DNA of 64,000 bases, from the NCBI GenBank assembly GCA_965213765.1, contig OZ243926.1, positions 3,410,001 to 3,474,000 on the forward strand, read 5' to 3'. Shown here in pieces: positions 26,456-35,630 of the stretch. Origin of the DNA: JAJDXO01 sp965213765 (GTDB lineage: Bacteria > Pseudomonadota > Alphaproteobacteria > Rhodospirillales > UBA2165). Under the pieces are notes generated by a model that was not told where the DNA came from, did no database searches, and saw only the letters and a program-made list of their open reading frames with translations. The first letter of the stretch is position 1. Every line of letters starts with the position of its first letter. The translations under genes were made by a program, and so were the position numbers.

Positions 26456-27727
26456 TTATCCCTTCAGAAGCTGATTGAAAAGCGACACACCCTGCAGCAG
26501 ATCGAGGGCGCGCTGAAGTTGGAAGTCCTGCCGCTCCTCGGTCTGCGCGGGCTGGGCGCCACCACTGCCCTCGCCTTCGTTCTGCAGCGCGCCGCGGAGA
26601 TCCGATTCCCGGCGGCGCTCGCCGTTGTTAACCCGCTCGACACGGGCCTGTTCGACAGCGATATCAGGATCGATGCCGACGGCCTGGATCGACCTGCCCG
26701 ACGGCGTGTAGTAGCGCGCCGTGGTCAACCGCATGGCGCCGTGACGGCCCAATGGCATGATGGTCTGCACCGAACCTTTCCCGAAGGATTTGGTGCCGAG
26801 AATGATCGCTCGCTTTTGGTCCTGCAGGGCGCCGGCGACAATCTCGGAAGCCGAAGCCGAACCGCCGTTGATCAGCACGACGATGGGTTTGCCGTCGGCC
26901 AAATCGCCGGGTCGGGCATTGAACCGCTGATGCTGCTCTTTCTCGCGGGTGCGGGTCGAGACGATCTCACCCTGTTCCAGAAACGCGTCGGAGACGCCAA
27001 CCGCCTGATCCAGGAGGCCGCCCGGGTTGTTACGGAGATCGAGGACCACGCCTTTGAATTTGTCACCCAGTTCGGTCTTGAGTTTCGCCATGGCCTTGTT
27101 GAGGCCGTCGGTCGTCGGTTGGCTGAAAGATGAAATCCGGACGTAGGCGATCTCGCCCTCAACTCGTGAGCGCACCGTCCGGAGCGGGATAACCGCCCGG
27201 GTGATGGTGACGTCGAAGGCCGCGGTATTTTCGCGCTTGATGGTCAGCTTGATGTCCGAGCCCACCTTGCCCCGCATGAGTTCCACTGCCTCTCCAAGCG
27301 TGAGCCCGAGGACCGGTTTGCCATCCAAGTGAGTGATGAAATCGCCGGGCTTGATGCCGCTCCGCGAGGCGGGCGTGTCATCGATGGGCGAGACCACCTT
27401 GACGAAGCCGTTTTCCATAGTCACTTCGATGCCCAATCCGCCGAACTTGCCGCGGGTCTGGACCTGCATGTCCTTGAAGTTCTTGGCATTGAGGTAGCTG
27501 GAGTGGGGGTCCAGAGATGTCAGCATGCCGGTAATGGCCGCTTCGATCAGTTCCTCATCCGAAACTTCCTCCACATATTCGGCCCGCACCCGTTCGAACA
27601 CGTCACCAAACAGGTTGAGGAGTCGATAGGTGTCGGCGTTGTTCTTCGTATCGGCCACCGCCGGGGAGCCGATCAACAGGGTGACGGCCAATGCCGCGGT
27701 CAGTGCCGAGAAGAAAACCCTTTTCAT
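26456..27727 (-). CDS. ctpA: C-terminal processing peptidase (S41 family)
   Basis: Periplasmic serine protease with a signal peptide (MKRVFFSALTAALAVTLLIGSPAVA). A PDZ domain (FGGLGIEVTMENGFVKVVSPIDDTPASRSGIKPGDFI, about residues 95-165) precedes the catalytic domain with the nucleophile in NGGSASASEIVAGAL and the general base lysine in GTKSFGKGSVQT. It is expected to process or degrade envelope proteins and, in related species, peptidoglycan hydrolase partners. It follows envC by nine bases in the same operon, a common alphaproteobacterial pair. Confidence 0.95.
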   Translation of the reverse strand: MKRVFFSALTAALAVTLLIGSPAVADTKNNADTYRLLNLFGDVFERVRAEYVEEVSDEELIEAAITGMLTSLDPHSSYLNAKNFKDMQVQTRGKFGGLGIEVTMENGFVKVVSPIDDTPASRSGIKPGDFITHLDGKPVLGLTLGEAVELMRGKVGSDIKLTIKRENTAAFDVTITRAVIPLRTVRSRVEGEIAYVRISSFSQPTTDGLNKAMAKLKTELGDKFKGVVLDLRNNPGGLLDQAVGVSDAFLEQGEIVSTRTREKEQHQRFNARPGDLADGKPIVVLINGGSASASEIVAGALQDQKRAIILGTKSFGKGSVQTIMPLGRHGAMRLTTARYYTPSGRSIQAVGIDPDIAVEQARVERVNNGERRRESDLRGALQNEGEGSGGAQPAQTEERQDFQLQRALDLLQGVSLFNQLLKG

Positions 27728-27736
27728 GTTTTCGCC

Positions 27737-28981
27737 TTACTTTGTCTGAGCTACGAGCCAAGGAAGGGGATTGATGGGCCGCCCCTTCCGCCGAAATTCG
27801 ACATACAGCGACGGCTTCTCCTGAGCCGCCGGTCCCATGACCCCCACCGGTTCACCTGCCAATAACCACTGTCCCGGTGTGCCGTTGATGCGGGTCATCC
27901 CCGCAAGCAGGCTATGATATCCTTCGCTGTGTTCGATGATCAATAGCTGCCCGTAACCCCTGAAATTCCCGGCAAAAACCACCTTGCCGTCATAGGGCGC
28001 CACGACCTGGGCCTTGGCCGCCGTTTCGATCTCGATGCCCTTTCGGGTGATTCCGGGGCGAATCACCTCCCCATAGCGGCCCTTGACCCGGCCAACCACG
28101 GGCAACGGCAGTCTTCCCTTGGCCCGCGAAATTGGGCGCCGGGACCCGAGGGCGGTCTCCGCCGGCCTCGCGGCGGCTGCGCGCCCGGCGTCCTTTTTGG
28201 CTGGTATCCCGGGTTTTGCCAGGAGATTGGATTGTGGCGTCGCCGTGAGTGCCCGCTCCCGGTCCGCCTCCAGCGTGCGGAACAGGTCCCGAAGATCGGT
28301 GACTTTTGCCGTCAGGGCCGCCAGGCGCTTAGCCTCGGCCCGCCGGGCGGAGGCGATCTCATCGCGCTCACGGCTCTTCTCCAGCTGCAGCGAGGCCAGC
28401 TTGCCACGCTGCATATCGATCTCCTTCCGGGCATCCTCCAGCCGGCGGCGGCTCTCCAAGATGTGATCGCGGGTTTCGTTAAGAGCCAACAGATCGTCGC
28501 GAATCCGCGACGCCTGATCTTGCAGCCGCGGCACCGTGGATTGCAGCAAAATGGCCGTGCGGACCAAATCGGCGGGTTTCAACGGCTGAACCACGACCGC
28601 CTCGGGCGGGAACAGCGACAACCGGTGAATGGCCGAGAGCACCTGCGCGTATTGGGTGTGCCGGTCGGCCAGCAGCGCGTTTTTGGCCTTTTCCGCCGCA
28701 TTGAGATCGCGGACTTCGGATTCCAACTCGTTGATCTTGGTTTCAAGAGCCTGGATCCGACGCGCGGCGATCACACGCGCCCGCCGGAGTTGACCCAACT
28801 CCCGGCCGAGCCGCTTGTCCTGCCGGTCGAGCGACTTGCTCTTGGACTTGCTTCGTTGGAGTTCTTTCTCGGCTTCCTTTAGGTCGCCGCCGACAGTCTG
28901 CGCCGCCGCCGCAATGGGCACGGCAAGGCTGAACAGGAGCAATGGAATTACTTTGAGCGCGGTGGTTCTATTCCGCCGCAT
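27737..28981 (-). CDS. envC: Murein hydrolase activator EnvC-like (degenerate M23)
   Basis: Periplasmic protein with a signal peptide ending near AAAQT, long coiled coils (about residues 35-110 and 170-250, rich in Lys/Glu/Arg) and a C-terminal LytM/M23 domain (GKVVFAGNFRGYGQLLIIEHSEGYHSLLAG). Zinc ligands are missing: the HxxxD motif reads RKGIEIE, and the final HxH reads LYVEFR. It is therefore an activator, not an enzyme, like E. coli EnvC, which works under FtsEX (also in this window). It overlaps the gpmI stop by 14 bases. Confidence 0.9.
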   Translation of the reverse strand: MRRNRTTALKVIPLLLFSLAVPIAAAAQTVGGDLKEAEKELQRSKSKSKSLDRQDKRLGRELGQLRRARVIAARRIQALETKINELESEVRDLNAAEKAKNALLADRHTQYAQVLSAIHRLSLFPPEAVVVQPLKPADLVRTAILLQSTVPRLQDQASRIRDDLLALNETRDHILESRRRLEDARKEIDMQRGKLASLQLEKSRERDEIASARRAEAKRLAALTAKVTDLRDLFRTLEADRERALTATPQSNLLAKPGIPAKKDAGRAAAARPAETALGSRRPISRAKGRLPLPVVGRVKGRYGEVIRPGITRKGIEIETAAKAQVVAPYDGKVVFAGNFRGYGQLLIIEHSEGYHSLLAGMTRINGTPGQWLLAGEPVGVMGPAAQEKPSLYVEFRRKGRPINPLPWLVAQTK

Positions 28982-30551
28982 GGGTCTCGGGCGCGTCCGC
29001 CATGTCGACGAGGCTGGTGCCGGTCATCTCCGCGGGCTGGGCCAGCCCCATGAGGGTCAGGATAGTCGGTGCGATATCGGCCAGTACGCCGTCCTTCAAT
29101 GCGCCGGCGCCGTCCGGCGGCCGCACCATGATGAACGGAACCGGCAGGGTCGTGTGCGCGGTGTGCGGCTGGCCGGTTTCGTGGTCGAACATCTGCTCGG
29201 CGTTGCCGTGATCGGCGGTGATCAGCATGGTCCCGCCGGCGGCCGTGACCGCCTCTTCGAGCCGGCCGAGGCAGGCGTCAACGGTTTCGGCCGCCTTGAC
29301 GGCCGCGTCGAAGACCCCGGTGTGCCCGACCATGTCCCCATTGGCGTAGTTGACCACGATGAGGTCGAATTTGCCGCTCGCAATTTCCGTCACCAGCTTG
29401 TCGGTCACTTCGGGGGCCGACATCTCGGGCTGCAGATCGTAGGTCGCCACCTTGGGTGAGGGGACCAGGATGCGTTCCTCGCCGTCGAACATCTTCTCTT
29501 CGCCGCCGTTGAAGAAGAACGTCACGTGGGCGTACTTCTCGGTTTCGGCAATGCGAAGCTGGGTCATGCCCTGGTTGGCGACAATCTCGCCGAGAATGTT
29601 GTCGAGAGGACGCTGGGGGAACAGGGCCTCAAGGAATTCGTTCAACTCGGTTGAGTACTCGGTCATTCCCCGGCGGGCGGCGAAGTCGACCGTGCGCGCG
29701 CGCGCGAATCCGTCGAAGGAAGGATCGACCAGGGACGTCAAAATCTCCCGCGCCCGGTCGGCCCGGAAGTTGGCCATCAGGATGGCGTCACCGTCGGCCA
29801 TGCCGGTGTAGCCCTCGATGGCCGTCGGCGGGACAAACTCGTCGGTCGCGTCATTGGCGTAGCTTTGTTCAATGGCGGCAATTGCGGCCGGCGCCGTTTC
29901 GCCGGCGCCGTCGACCAAGCAGTTGTAGGCCAGTTCAACCCGGTTCCAGCGCTTGTCCCGGTCCATCGCGTAATAGCGGCCGCTGATGGTGCCGATGCGC
30001 ACCCGTCCGCTGCCGGCCACATCGGTGAGCAATGTTTCGACGAACTCCTCGGCGCTGGAGGGCGGGGTATCCCGGCCATCCAGAAATCCGTGGATGACGA
30101 CGTCGATTCCCGCATCGGCGATGGTGTTGGCGAGCGCCGCCATATGGTCCTGGTGGGAATGGACTCCGCCTGGGGACAATAGTCCCATGAGGTGACAGCT
30201 CCCGCCGGATCTTTTGAGCGCGTCGATTAGGCTTACAAGGCGCTCGTTCACGGCGAGGCTGCCGTCGGCGACCGCTTGATCAATTAACGGCAAGTCCTGA
30301 ATGACCACCCGCCCGCCACCGATGTTCATATGGCCGACCTCGGAATTTCCCATCTGCCCCTCGGGCAGACCCACATCCAGGGCGGACGCCTGCAGTTTCG
30401 AATGGGGGTAGATATCCGTCATCCGGTCCCAATTGGGGGTCCGGGCCTGGAAAATGGCGTTGTCGTCGCCGCCCGCGCGATCGCCCCAGCCGTCCAGAAT
30501 ACAGAGGACGACGGGCCTGGGCCGGCTCTCGGGATTTACGGTGTCAGGCAT
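28968..30551 (-). CDS. gpmI: 2,3-bisphosphoglycerate-independent phosphoglycerate mutase
   Basis: Manganese-dependent glycolytic enzyme that interconverts 3- and 2-phosphoglycerate. The start VVLCILDGWGDR, the catalytic serine in MGNSEVGHMNIGGGRVV (about residue 67), GLLSPGGVHSHQDH, the metal-site blocks VVNYANGDMVGHTG and ITADHGNAEQMFDHETGQPHTAHT are all present. The length of 527 residues is slightly above normal because of a short C-terminal tail (SLVDMADAPETHAAE) that overlaps envC. Confidence 0.96.
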   Translation of the reverse strand: MPDTVNPESRPRPVVLCILDGWGDRAGGDDNAIFQARTPNWDRMTDIYPHSKLQASALDVGLPEGQMGNSEVGHMNIGGGRVVIQDLPLIDQAVADGSLAVNERLVSLIDALKRSGGSCHLMGLLSPGGVHSHQDHMAALANTIADAGIDVVIHGFLDGRDTPPSSAEEFVETLLTDVAGSGRVRIGTISGRYYAMDRDKRWNRVELAYNCLVDGAGETAPAAIAAIEQSYANDATDEFVPPTAIEGYTGMADGDAILMANFRADRAREILTSLVDPSFDGFARARTVDFAARRGMTEYSTELNEFLEALFPQRPLDNILGEIVANQGMTQLRIAETEKYAHVTFFFNGGEEKMFDGEERILVPSPKVATYDLQPEMSAPEVTDKLVTEIASGKFDLIVVNYANGDMVGHTGVFDAAVKAAETVDACLGRLEEAVTAAGGTMLITADHGNAEQMFDHETGQPHTAHTTLPVPFIMVRPPDGAGALKDGVLADIAPTILTLMGLAQPAEMTGTSLVDMADAPETHAAE

Positions 30552-30583
30552 GGCGACAATATAGGGTCAACGATCGCGTCTGG

Positions 30584-31039
30584 CTATTTGTGATAGGGGT
30601 GGCCGGTCCGGATGCATTGCGCTCGATAGAGCTGCTCCATCAGCACTGCGCGGGCCAGCAAATGAGGAAGAGTCAAAGCGCCGAGGGATAGTTTGAAATC
30701 CGCCCGGTCGAGTACGGCGCCATCGAGCCCGTCGGCGCCGCCGACGACAAAAGAGAGGGATGAATGTCCGGCGTCCATCCATTGGCCGACTTTCCGGGCG
30801 AGGTCGCCGCTGGAGAGCACCCTGCCGGTCCGATCCAGGACGACGACAAACCCTTTGGCGGGCAGGGCATCAAGAAGCTTCTTCCCCTCGCTGGCCATCC
30901 GCCCGGTGGCCGGGAGCCGGCGCCGTTCCTCGACCTCCTTCAATTTCACGGGCGTCGCGAGCCGCCGCGCATACTCGTCGCAAATCTCGCGTTCAGGGCC
31001 GCTTTTCGCGCGCCCGACCGCGGCGACAATAATTTCCAT
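30584..31039 (-). CDS. rlmH: 23S rRNA pseudouridine-1915 N3-methyltransferase
   Basis: SPOUT-class methyltransferase acting on helix 69 of the 23S rRNA. It starts MEIIVAAVGRAKSGPE at 31039 and has DRTGRVLSSGDLARKVG, the SAM knot region LSFVVGGADGLDGAVLDRADFKLSLGALTLPHLLARAVLMEQLYRA and the C-terminal GHPYHK. The length of 151 residues is exactly typical. It follows rsfS, the usual arrangement. Confidence 0.96.
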   Translation of the reverse strand: MEIIVAAVGRAKSGPEREICDEYARRLATPVKLKEVEERRRLPATGRMASEGKKLLDALPAKGFVVVLDRTGRVLSSGDLARKVGQWMDAGHSSLSFVVGGADGLDGAVLDRADFKLSLGALTLPHLLARAVLMEQLYRAQCIRTGHPYHK

Positions 31040-31079
31040 ATCGGTGTCCGTCCCTGCGCGTCGGCGGGGCGCGCCTAAA

Positions 31080-31520
31080 TCAGGCGACCCGTTCCGATTG
31101 TGGCGCCGGTTTGGCCTGCGGGCGCTGCATCGGTTCGCCCCAGATCTTTTCCAGGTCGTAGAACTCTCTGAACTCCGGGCGGAACAGATGCACGACGACG
31201 TCACCGCCATCGAGCAATACCCAGTCGCAGGCGGGTGTCCCCTCGATGGAAATCCCTTTGATGCCTTTGGCTTTGAGTTTTTCCCGGAGGTGCTGGGCCA
31301 TGGTGTTGACCAAGCGTTGCGAGGTGCCGGTGGCAATAACCATGTAGTCCGCGAAATCGGTCTTGCCTGCGAGGTCGATGACCACAACGTCCTTCGCCTT
31401 GTCGTCATCGAGAGAGGCTTCAATCAGCTCCAACATGTTATCGGAGACGGGAAGCTTAACTTTGGTGTCGGTTATGGCAGTCTTCTCCTTTGCTTGCACG
31501 ACAACTATGTTTGCGGCCAA
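31080..31520 (-). CDS. rsfS: Ribosomal silencing factor RsfS
   Basis: Binds ribosomal protein L14 and blocks subunit joining when nutrients are scarce. Family core: AKDVVVIDLAGKTDFADYMVIATGTSQRLVNTMAQHL (about residues 42-80) and EGTPACDWVLLDGGDVVVHLFRPEFREFYDLEKIW. The length of 146 residues includes a short Pro/Gln/Arg tail. The start overlaps the end of nadD, and rlmH follows, the standard cluster. Confidence 0.95.
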   Translation of the reverse strand: MAANIVVVQAKEKTAITDTKVKLPVSDNMLELIEASLDDDKAKDVVVIDLAGKTDFADYMVIATGTSQRLVNTMAQHLREKLKAKGIKGISIEGTPACDWVLLDGGDVVVHLFRPEFREFYDLEKIWGEPMQRPQAKPAPQSERVA

Positions 31521-32098
31521 TCCGCTTCCTCCTCAGCGCGGAGGCGGGTAGCCGATACCGCGTCGGGCCGGGTGCGCAGGAAAACCCACGCGGGCGGCTT
31601 CATGAGCGCCAAGCCTGAGGCCCGGATACCGCGTACCCGATAACGGGCGAAACGGCGGGCCGCCCTTCCGGACAACGCACGTCTAGAATATGTAGGCCTG
31701 GGAAAAATCGCAATGGGGATAGCGCGAAACAGAGCGCGCCAGTGTTTCCACTTGGGAAACTGCAAGAGATTGTCCGCGCCCATCAGCCACACAAACCGGT
31801 CTCCGGCGAATCGCTCCCGCAGCGCGGCAATCGTGTCGACGGTGTAGCGGGTTCCCAATTCCTTCTCGATATCGCTGACCATGATCCGGGGATGGTCGGC
31901 GATCGCGGCCGCGTGCTCTAGGCGGCGGTCATAGCCGGCGAGGCCGTCGGCGGACTTCAAGGGGTTTTGCGGCGACACCAGCCACCACACCTCGTCGAGG
32001 TCCAAACGGTCCAGGGCTTCAAGACTGATCTGACGGTGACCGTGATGGGCGGGGTTGAACGAGCCGCCAAGCAATCCGATGCAGCGGGGACGAGCCAA
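31505..32098 (-). CDS. nadD: Nicotinate-nucleotide adenylyltransferase, TTG start
   Basis: Transfers AMP to nicotinate mononucleotide in NAD synthesis. The nucleotidyltransferase motif GLLGGSFNPAHHGH lies at the N-terminus. WWLVSPQNPLK and the later FVWLMGADNLLQFPKWKHW are family blocks, but the final ISxTxIR is changed to VSATRLR. No ATG or GTG fits the start. TTG at 32098 (MARPRCIGLLGG) follows AGGAAAG, and gives 197 residues. It begins 14 bases after the proA stop and overlaps rsfS at its end. Confidence 0.9.
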   Translation of the reverse strand: MARPRCIGLLGGSFNPAHHGHRQISLEALDRLDLDEVWWLVSPQNPLKSADGLAGYDRRLEHAAAIADHPRIMVSDIEKELGTRYTVDTIAALRERFAGDRFVWLMGADNLLQFPKWKHWRALFRAIPIAIFPRPTYSRRALSGRAARRFARYRVRGIRASGLALMKPPAWVFLRTRPDAVSATRLRAEEEADWPQT

Positions 32099-32112
32099 CG
32101 GCGCGGACTTTC

Positions 32113-33384
32113 CTAGGGCCGTACCTGGCCGCTGCCGCGCACCACGTACTTGAAGGTGGTGAGTTGCTCGAGGCCGACCGGCCCACGCGCGTGCATCTTG
32201 CCGGTGGCAATGCCGATCTCGGCGCCCATGCCGAACTCGCCGCCGTCGGCGAACTGGGTCGAGGCGTTGTGGAGCGCGATAGCGCTGTTGACGCCGGTCA
32301 GGAACCTGTCGGCGGCCGCGGCGTCCTCGGTGACGATGGCGTCGGTGTGTTCGGTGCCGTGGCGGTTCACGTGCTCGATGGCCTCGTCGACGCCGGAGAC
32401 CTGTTTCACCGCAATGATGCTGTCGAGATATTCCGTATCCCAGTCCTCTTCGGTAGCGGGAATCACCCGGCTGTCCAGCTTCCGCGTGTCGGCGTCGCCG
32501 CGAACTTCGCAACCGGCATCGAACAGGGCGTCCAAGATGTCCGGCAGATGAATGGGCGCAGCCGTCCGGTCGATCAGCACCGTTTCCGTCGCGCCGCAAA
32601 TGCTGACCCGCCGCATTTTGCCGTTAACCACAATATCCCGGGCCATGTCAGGCTTCGCACCCTCGTTCACATAAATGTGGCAGTTACCTTCCAGGTGTGA
32701 AAACACCGGCACCCGCGCCTCGTCCATGACCCTTTGCACGAGGCTCTTGCCGCCCCGGGGCACAATCACGTCGATGGATTCCACCATTTTCAGCATCTCG
32801 CCAACGGCCGCCCGGTCGGTGGTCGGGACCATCTGAATGCACGCTTCCGGCAGGTTGGCCATGCGCAGCCCATCCTGCATGGAGGCAAGGATGGCGCCCG
32901 ACGAGTGGTAGCTTTCCGATCCGCCCCGCAGGATTGAGGCGTTGCCTGATTTGAGGCAAAGCCCGCCGGCATCCGCCGTCACATTGGGCCGCGATTCATA
33001 AATGATACCGATGACGCCGAGCGGCGTGCGGACCCGTTCGATATGAAGACCGTTGGGACGATCCCATTCAGCAATCCTGGTGCCCACCGGATCTTCGAGG
33101 CCGGCGATGTCCTCGAGGCCCTTGGCCATCCCCTCGATCCTGTCGTCGTCGAGTTTCAACCGGTCGAGGAGTGCGGCGGTCAGGCCCTTCTTCTCGCCCC
33201 CCGCCATGTCGAGGTCGTTGGCGGCTTTGAGATCGGCCGCCTTGTCGCGGAAACTCGCGGCTGCTTCGCGCAAGGCCCGGTTCTTGGCGTCGGTGGAGGC
33301 GGTGAACAAATCCTGCGCGGCCGCCTTGGCGGCATCGCCGATTTGACGCATCAGGGCAGGAATGTCTTTTGTCGTTTCGGTCAT
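32113..33384 (-). CDS. proA: Gamma-glutamyl phosphate reductase
   Basis: NADPH-dependent reduction of glutamyl-5-phosphate, second step of proline synthesis. Aldehyde dehydrogenase fold with PLGVIGIIYESRPNVTADAGGLCLKSGNASILRGGSE, the catalytic cysteine in MRRVSICGATETVLID (about residue 250) and the ends HNASTQFADGGEFGMGAEIGIATGKMHARGPVGLEQLTTFKYVVRG. The length of 423 residues is normal. It follows proB by 14 bases in the obgE-proB-proA-nadD block. Confidence 0.97.
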   Translation of the reverse strand: MTETTKDIPALMRQIGDAAKAAAQDLFTASTDAKNRALREAAASFRDKAADLKAANDLDMAGGEKKGLTAALLDRLKLDDDRIEGMAKGLEDIAGLEDPVGTRIAEWDRPNGLHIERVRTPLGVIGIIYESRPNVTADAGGLCLKSGNASILRGGSESYHSSGAILASMQDGLRMANLPEACIQMVPTTDRAAVGEMLKMVESIDVIVPRGGKSLVQRVMDEARVPVFSHLEGNCHIYVNEGAKPDMARDIVVNGKMRRVSICGATETVLIDRTAAPIHLPDILDALFDAGCEVRGDADTRKLDSRVIPATEEDWDTEYLDSIIAVKQVSGVDEAIEHVNRHGTEHTDAIVTEDAAAADRFLTGVNSAIALHNASTQFADGGEFGMGAEIGIATGKMHARGPVGLEQLTTFKYVVRGSGQVRP

Positions 33385-33398
33385 TGGTTCGTTCCGAG

Positions 33399-34523
33399 CT
33401 ATCCGACCACCAGATCGTCCCGGTGGATCATCTCGTCGCGGCCACGGTAGCCGAGACGTTCCTCTATTTCACGGCTTTTGTGTCCGGCGATCAGCCGCGC
33501 ATCGTCGGACGAATAGGCGCTCAAGCCCCGTCCGAGGTCGGTGCCGTCCTGAGCCCGGACGGCCACCGGATCACCCCGTTGGAAGTCCCCTTCCACCGAC
33601 GTGACCCCGGCGGGCAACAGGCTGCGGCCCGATTTTAGCGCGTTGATGGCGCCGTCATCGACGATCAGCGCCCCGACGGGCTGTAGCGCCCCGGCGATCC
33701 AGCGCTTGCGTTCGGATTGGGGGGTGCCGCTTGGGCGGAACCAGGTGCTGGTGGCGCCGTCCTCGAGCGCCGCCAGGGGGTTGAGGCCGCGGCCCTTGGT
33801 GATGGCCATGGCGCAGCCCGCCGCCAATGATTGCTTGGCAGCCGCCAGTTTCGTAACCATGCCGCCGGAACTGTCCGATGACGATGCCTCACCGGCCATG
33901 GCGTCGATCTCGGCGGTCAATTCCGTTACCTCGGGCACCAATTGTGCCCCGCCATCCTTGGCGGGGTCCGACGTGTACAGGCCGTCGATGTCCGACAGCA
34001 GGACCAATGCATCCGCGCTGATCATGGCCGCCACTCGGGCCGCCAGCCGGTCGTTGTCGCCGAAACGGATCTCGTCGGTGGCGACACTGTCGTTCTCGTT
34101 GATCAGGGGGACGGCGCCGACACCCAGCAATGTGGTCAGGGTGTTGCGGGCATTGAGGTAGCGCCGCCGGTTCTCGCTGTCGTCCAGGGTGAGCAGGATC
34201 TGCGCGACGGTGAGGTCATGCCGTCCCAATGCCTCCTGATAGGCGTGGGCGAGGCGCACCATCCCCGCCGCCGCGGCGGCCTGTTTCTGCTCGAGCGCCA
34301 GATCACCGGTTTTGAATTCGAGATAACGCCGTCCGAGGGCAATGGCGCCGGACGACACGATGACGATTTCACGGCCTCGTCCGGTCCACGAAGCCACGTC
34401 ATCGGCCAGGGAATCCAGCCACTCCCGATGAAGGGCGCCGTTCTCGGTATCGACCAGCAGGACCGAACCGATCTTGACCACAATCCGCTTGGCGCCGCCG
34501 AGAATATCGCTGGTCGCGCTCAT
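33399..34523 (-). CDS. proB: Glutamate 5-kinase
   Basis: First enzyme of proline synthesis, feedback-inhibited by proline in characterised members. Amino-acid-kinase domain: KRIVVKIGSVLLVD at the start, VSSGAIALGRR, PLINENDSVATDEIRFGDNDRLAARVAAMISADALVLLSDIDGLYTSDP. A C-terminal PUA domain follows (about residues 280-374, with GRSLLPAGVTSVEG). The start at 34523 (MSATSDILGGAKRIV) makes a four-base ATGA overlap with obgE. The frame is open further upstream, but that part lies inside obgE. Confidence 0.96.
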   Translation of the reverse strand: MSATSDILGGAKRIVVKIGSVLLVDTENGALHREWLDSLADDVASWTGRGREIVIVSSGAIALGRRYLEFKTGDLALEQKQAAAAAGMVRLAHAYQEALGRHDLTVAQILLTLDDSENRRRYLNARNTLTTLLGVGAVPLINENDSVATDEIRFGDNDRLAARVAAMISADALVLLSDIDGLYTSDPAKDGGAQLVPEVTELTAEIDAMAGEASSSDSSGGMVTKLAAAKQSLAAGCAMAITKGRGLNPLAALEDGATSTWFRPSGTPQSERKRWIAGALQPVGALIVDDGAINALKSGRSLLPAGVTSVEGDFQRGDPVAVRAQDGTDLGRGLSAYSSDDARLIAGHKSREIEERLGYRGRDEMIHRDDLVVG

Positions 34524-35536
34524 TCGGCTGCCTCCGCTTCCGAAGCGCGCACCTCGGCGATCACCTGACGCAGTTTGCGGAGCGTTTCCGGCACGCCGAG
34601 GGATGACGCGCTGGAGAGGGCGATGACCTCCCCCCCGCAATGGTCGGTCAAGGCGCCAACCCGCTTCGCCGTTGCGTCCTCGTCCAGGGCGTCGCATTTG
34701 GAGAGAGCAACCAACTCCCGCTTATCGCTCAGGCCGGCGCCATAGGCCGCCAATTCTTCCCGCACCATGTCGTAGTTTTCGCCAAATGCCTCGTCGGTGC
34801 CGTCGACCAGATGCAGCAGGACGCCACAGCGTTCGATGTGACCGAGAAACCGGTCGCCCAATCCGGCGCCCCCGTGGGCGCCTTCGATCAGGCCGGGGAT
34901 ATCGGCGATCACCATCTCGGCATCATCCGCATAAGCAACGCCCAGATTGGGGTGGATGGTGGTAAAAGGATAGTCGGCGATCTTGGGCCGCGCCCGGGTG
35001 ACGGCGGCAAGAAAGGTGGATTTGCCCGCATTGGGCAGCCCCACCAGTCCGGCGTCGGCAATCAGCTTCAACCGCAACCATATCCAGCGCTCCTCGCCCG
35101 GGTAGCCGTCATCGGCCCGCCGGGGCGCCTGGTGGGTGGACGACTTGAAACGGGTATTGCCGCGTCCGCCGTCGCCGCCCTTGGCGAGCACGACGGATTG
35201 CCCGACCTCCGTAAGGTCGGCGAAAACCGTTTCCCGGTCCTCATCCAGAATCTCGGTGCCGACCGGGACTTTGAGCACCCGATCTTCGCCGGACTTGCCG
35301 GCGCGGTTCCTGCCCATGCCGTGGGCGCCGCGCCGGGCCTTGAAGTGCTGCTGGTACCTGAAGTCGATCAACGTGTTCAGATCGGCCACGCATTCGACAA
35401 TGACGTCGCCGCCCCGGCCGCCGTCGCCCCCGTCGGGACCGCCGAACTCCACATACTTCTCGCGGCGAAAGCTGACGCAGCCGCCGCCGCCGTCACCGCT
35501 CTTTATGTAGACTTTCGCTTCGTCGAGGAATTTCAC
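34520..35536 (-). CDS. obgE: Obg family GTPase
   Basis: Ribosome-assembly and stress GTPase. The glycine-rich Obg fold fills about residues 1-155 (MKFLDEAKVYIKSGDGGGGC, GPDGGDGGRGGDV). The G domain follows, with G1 GLPNAGKSTF, G2 region YPFTTIHPNLGVAY, G3 DIPGLIEGAHGGAGLG and G4 ALSKCDALD. At 338 residues it lacks the extra C-terminal OCT domain, as usual for proteobacteria. First gene after the rplU-rpmA terminator, so it probably has its own promoter in 35537-35575. Confidence 0.96.
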   Translation of the reverse strand: MKFLDEAKVYIKSGDGGGGCVSFRREKYVEFGGPDGGDGGRGGDVIVECVADLNTLIDFRYQQHFKARRGAHGMGRNRAGKSGEDRVLKVPVGTEILDEDRETVFADLTEVGQSVVLAKGGDGGRGNTRFKSSTHQAPRRADDGYPGEERWIWLRLKLIADAGLVGLPNAGKSTFLAAVTRARPKIADYPFTTIHPNLGVAYADDAEMVIADIPGLIEGAHGGAGLGDRFLGHIERCGVLLHLVDGTDEAFGENYDMVREELAAYGAGLSDKRELVALSKCDALDEDATAKRVGALTDHCGGEVIALSSASSLGVPETLRKLRQVIAEVRASEAEAAE

Positions 35537-35575
35537 CGGTCCGATCCTGTTGGGCCATTCTAGCCCGGGCGCGTC

Positions 35576-35603
35576 AAAAAAGGGGAATGGCCGGCCATTC
35601 CCC
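35576..35603 (-). terminator. Intrinsic terminator of rplU-rpmA
   Basis: Perfect 22-base palindrome 35582-35603 (stem GGGGAATGGCC / GGCCATTCCCC) followed on the minus strand by six U residues (35581-35576). It lies 27 bases beyond the rpmA stop and before obgE, so it separates the ribosomal protein operon from the downstream block. Confidence 0.85.
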
Positions 35604-35630
35604 TTCGGTTCGGAACGGTCGGCCGGCTAT

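Noticed and set aside
31040..31423. 279-residue protein ending as RlmH
   Set aside because: The first 128 residues are the rsfS gene in another frame. RlmH starts at 31039.
32113..32599. 364-residue protein ending as NadD
   Set aside because: The Arg-rich first half is proA in another frame.
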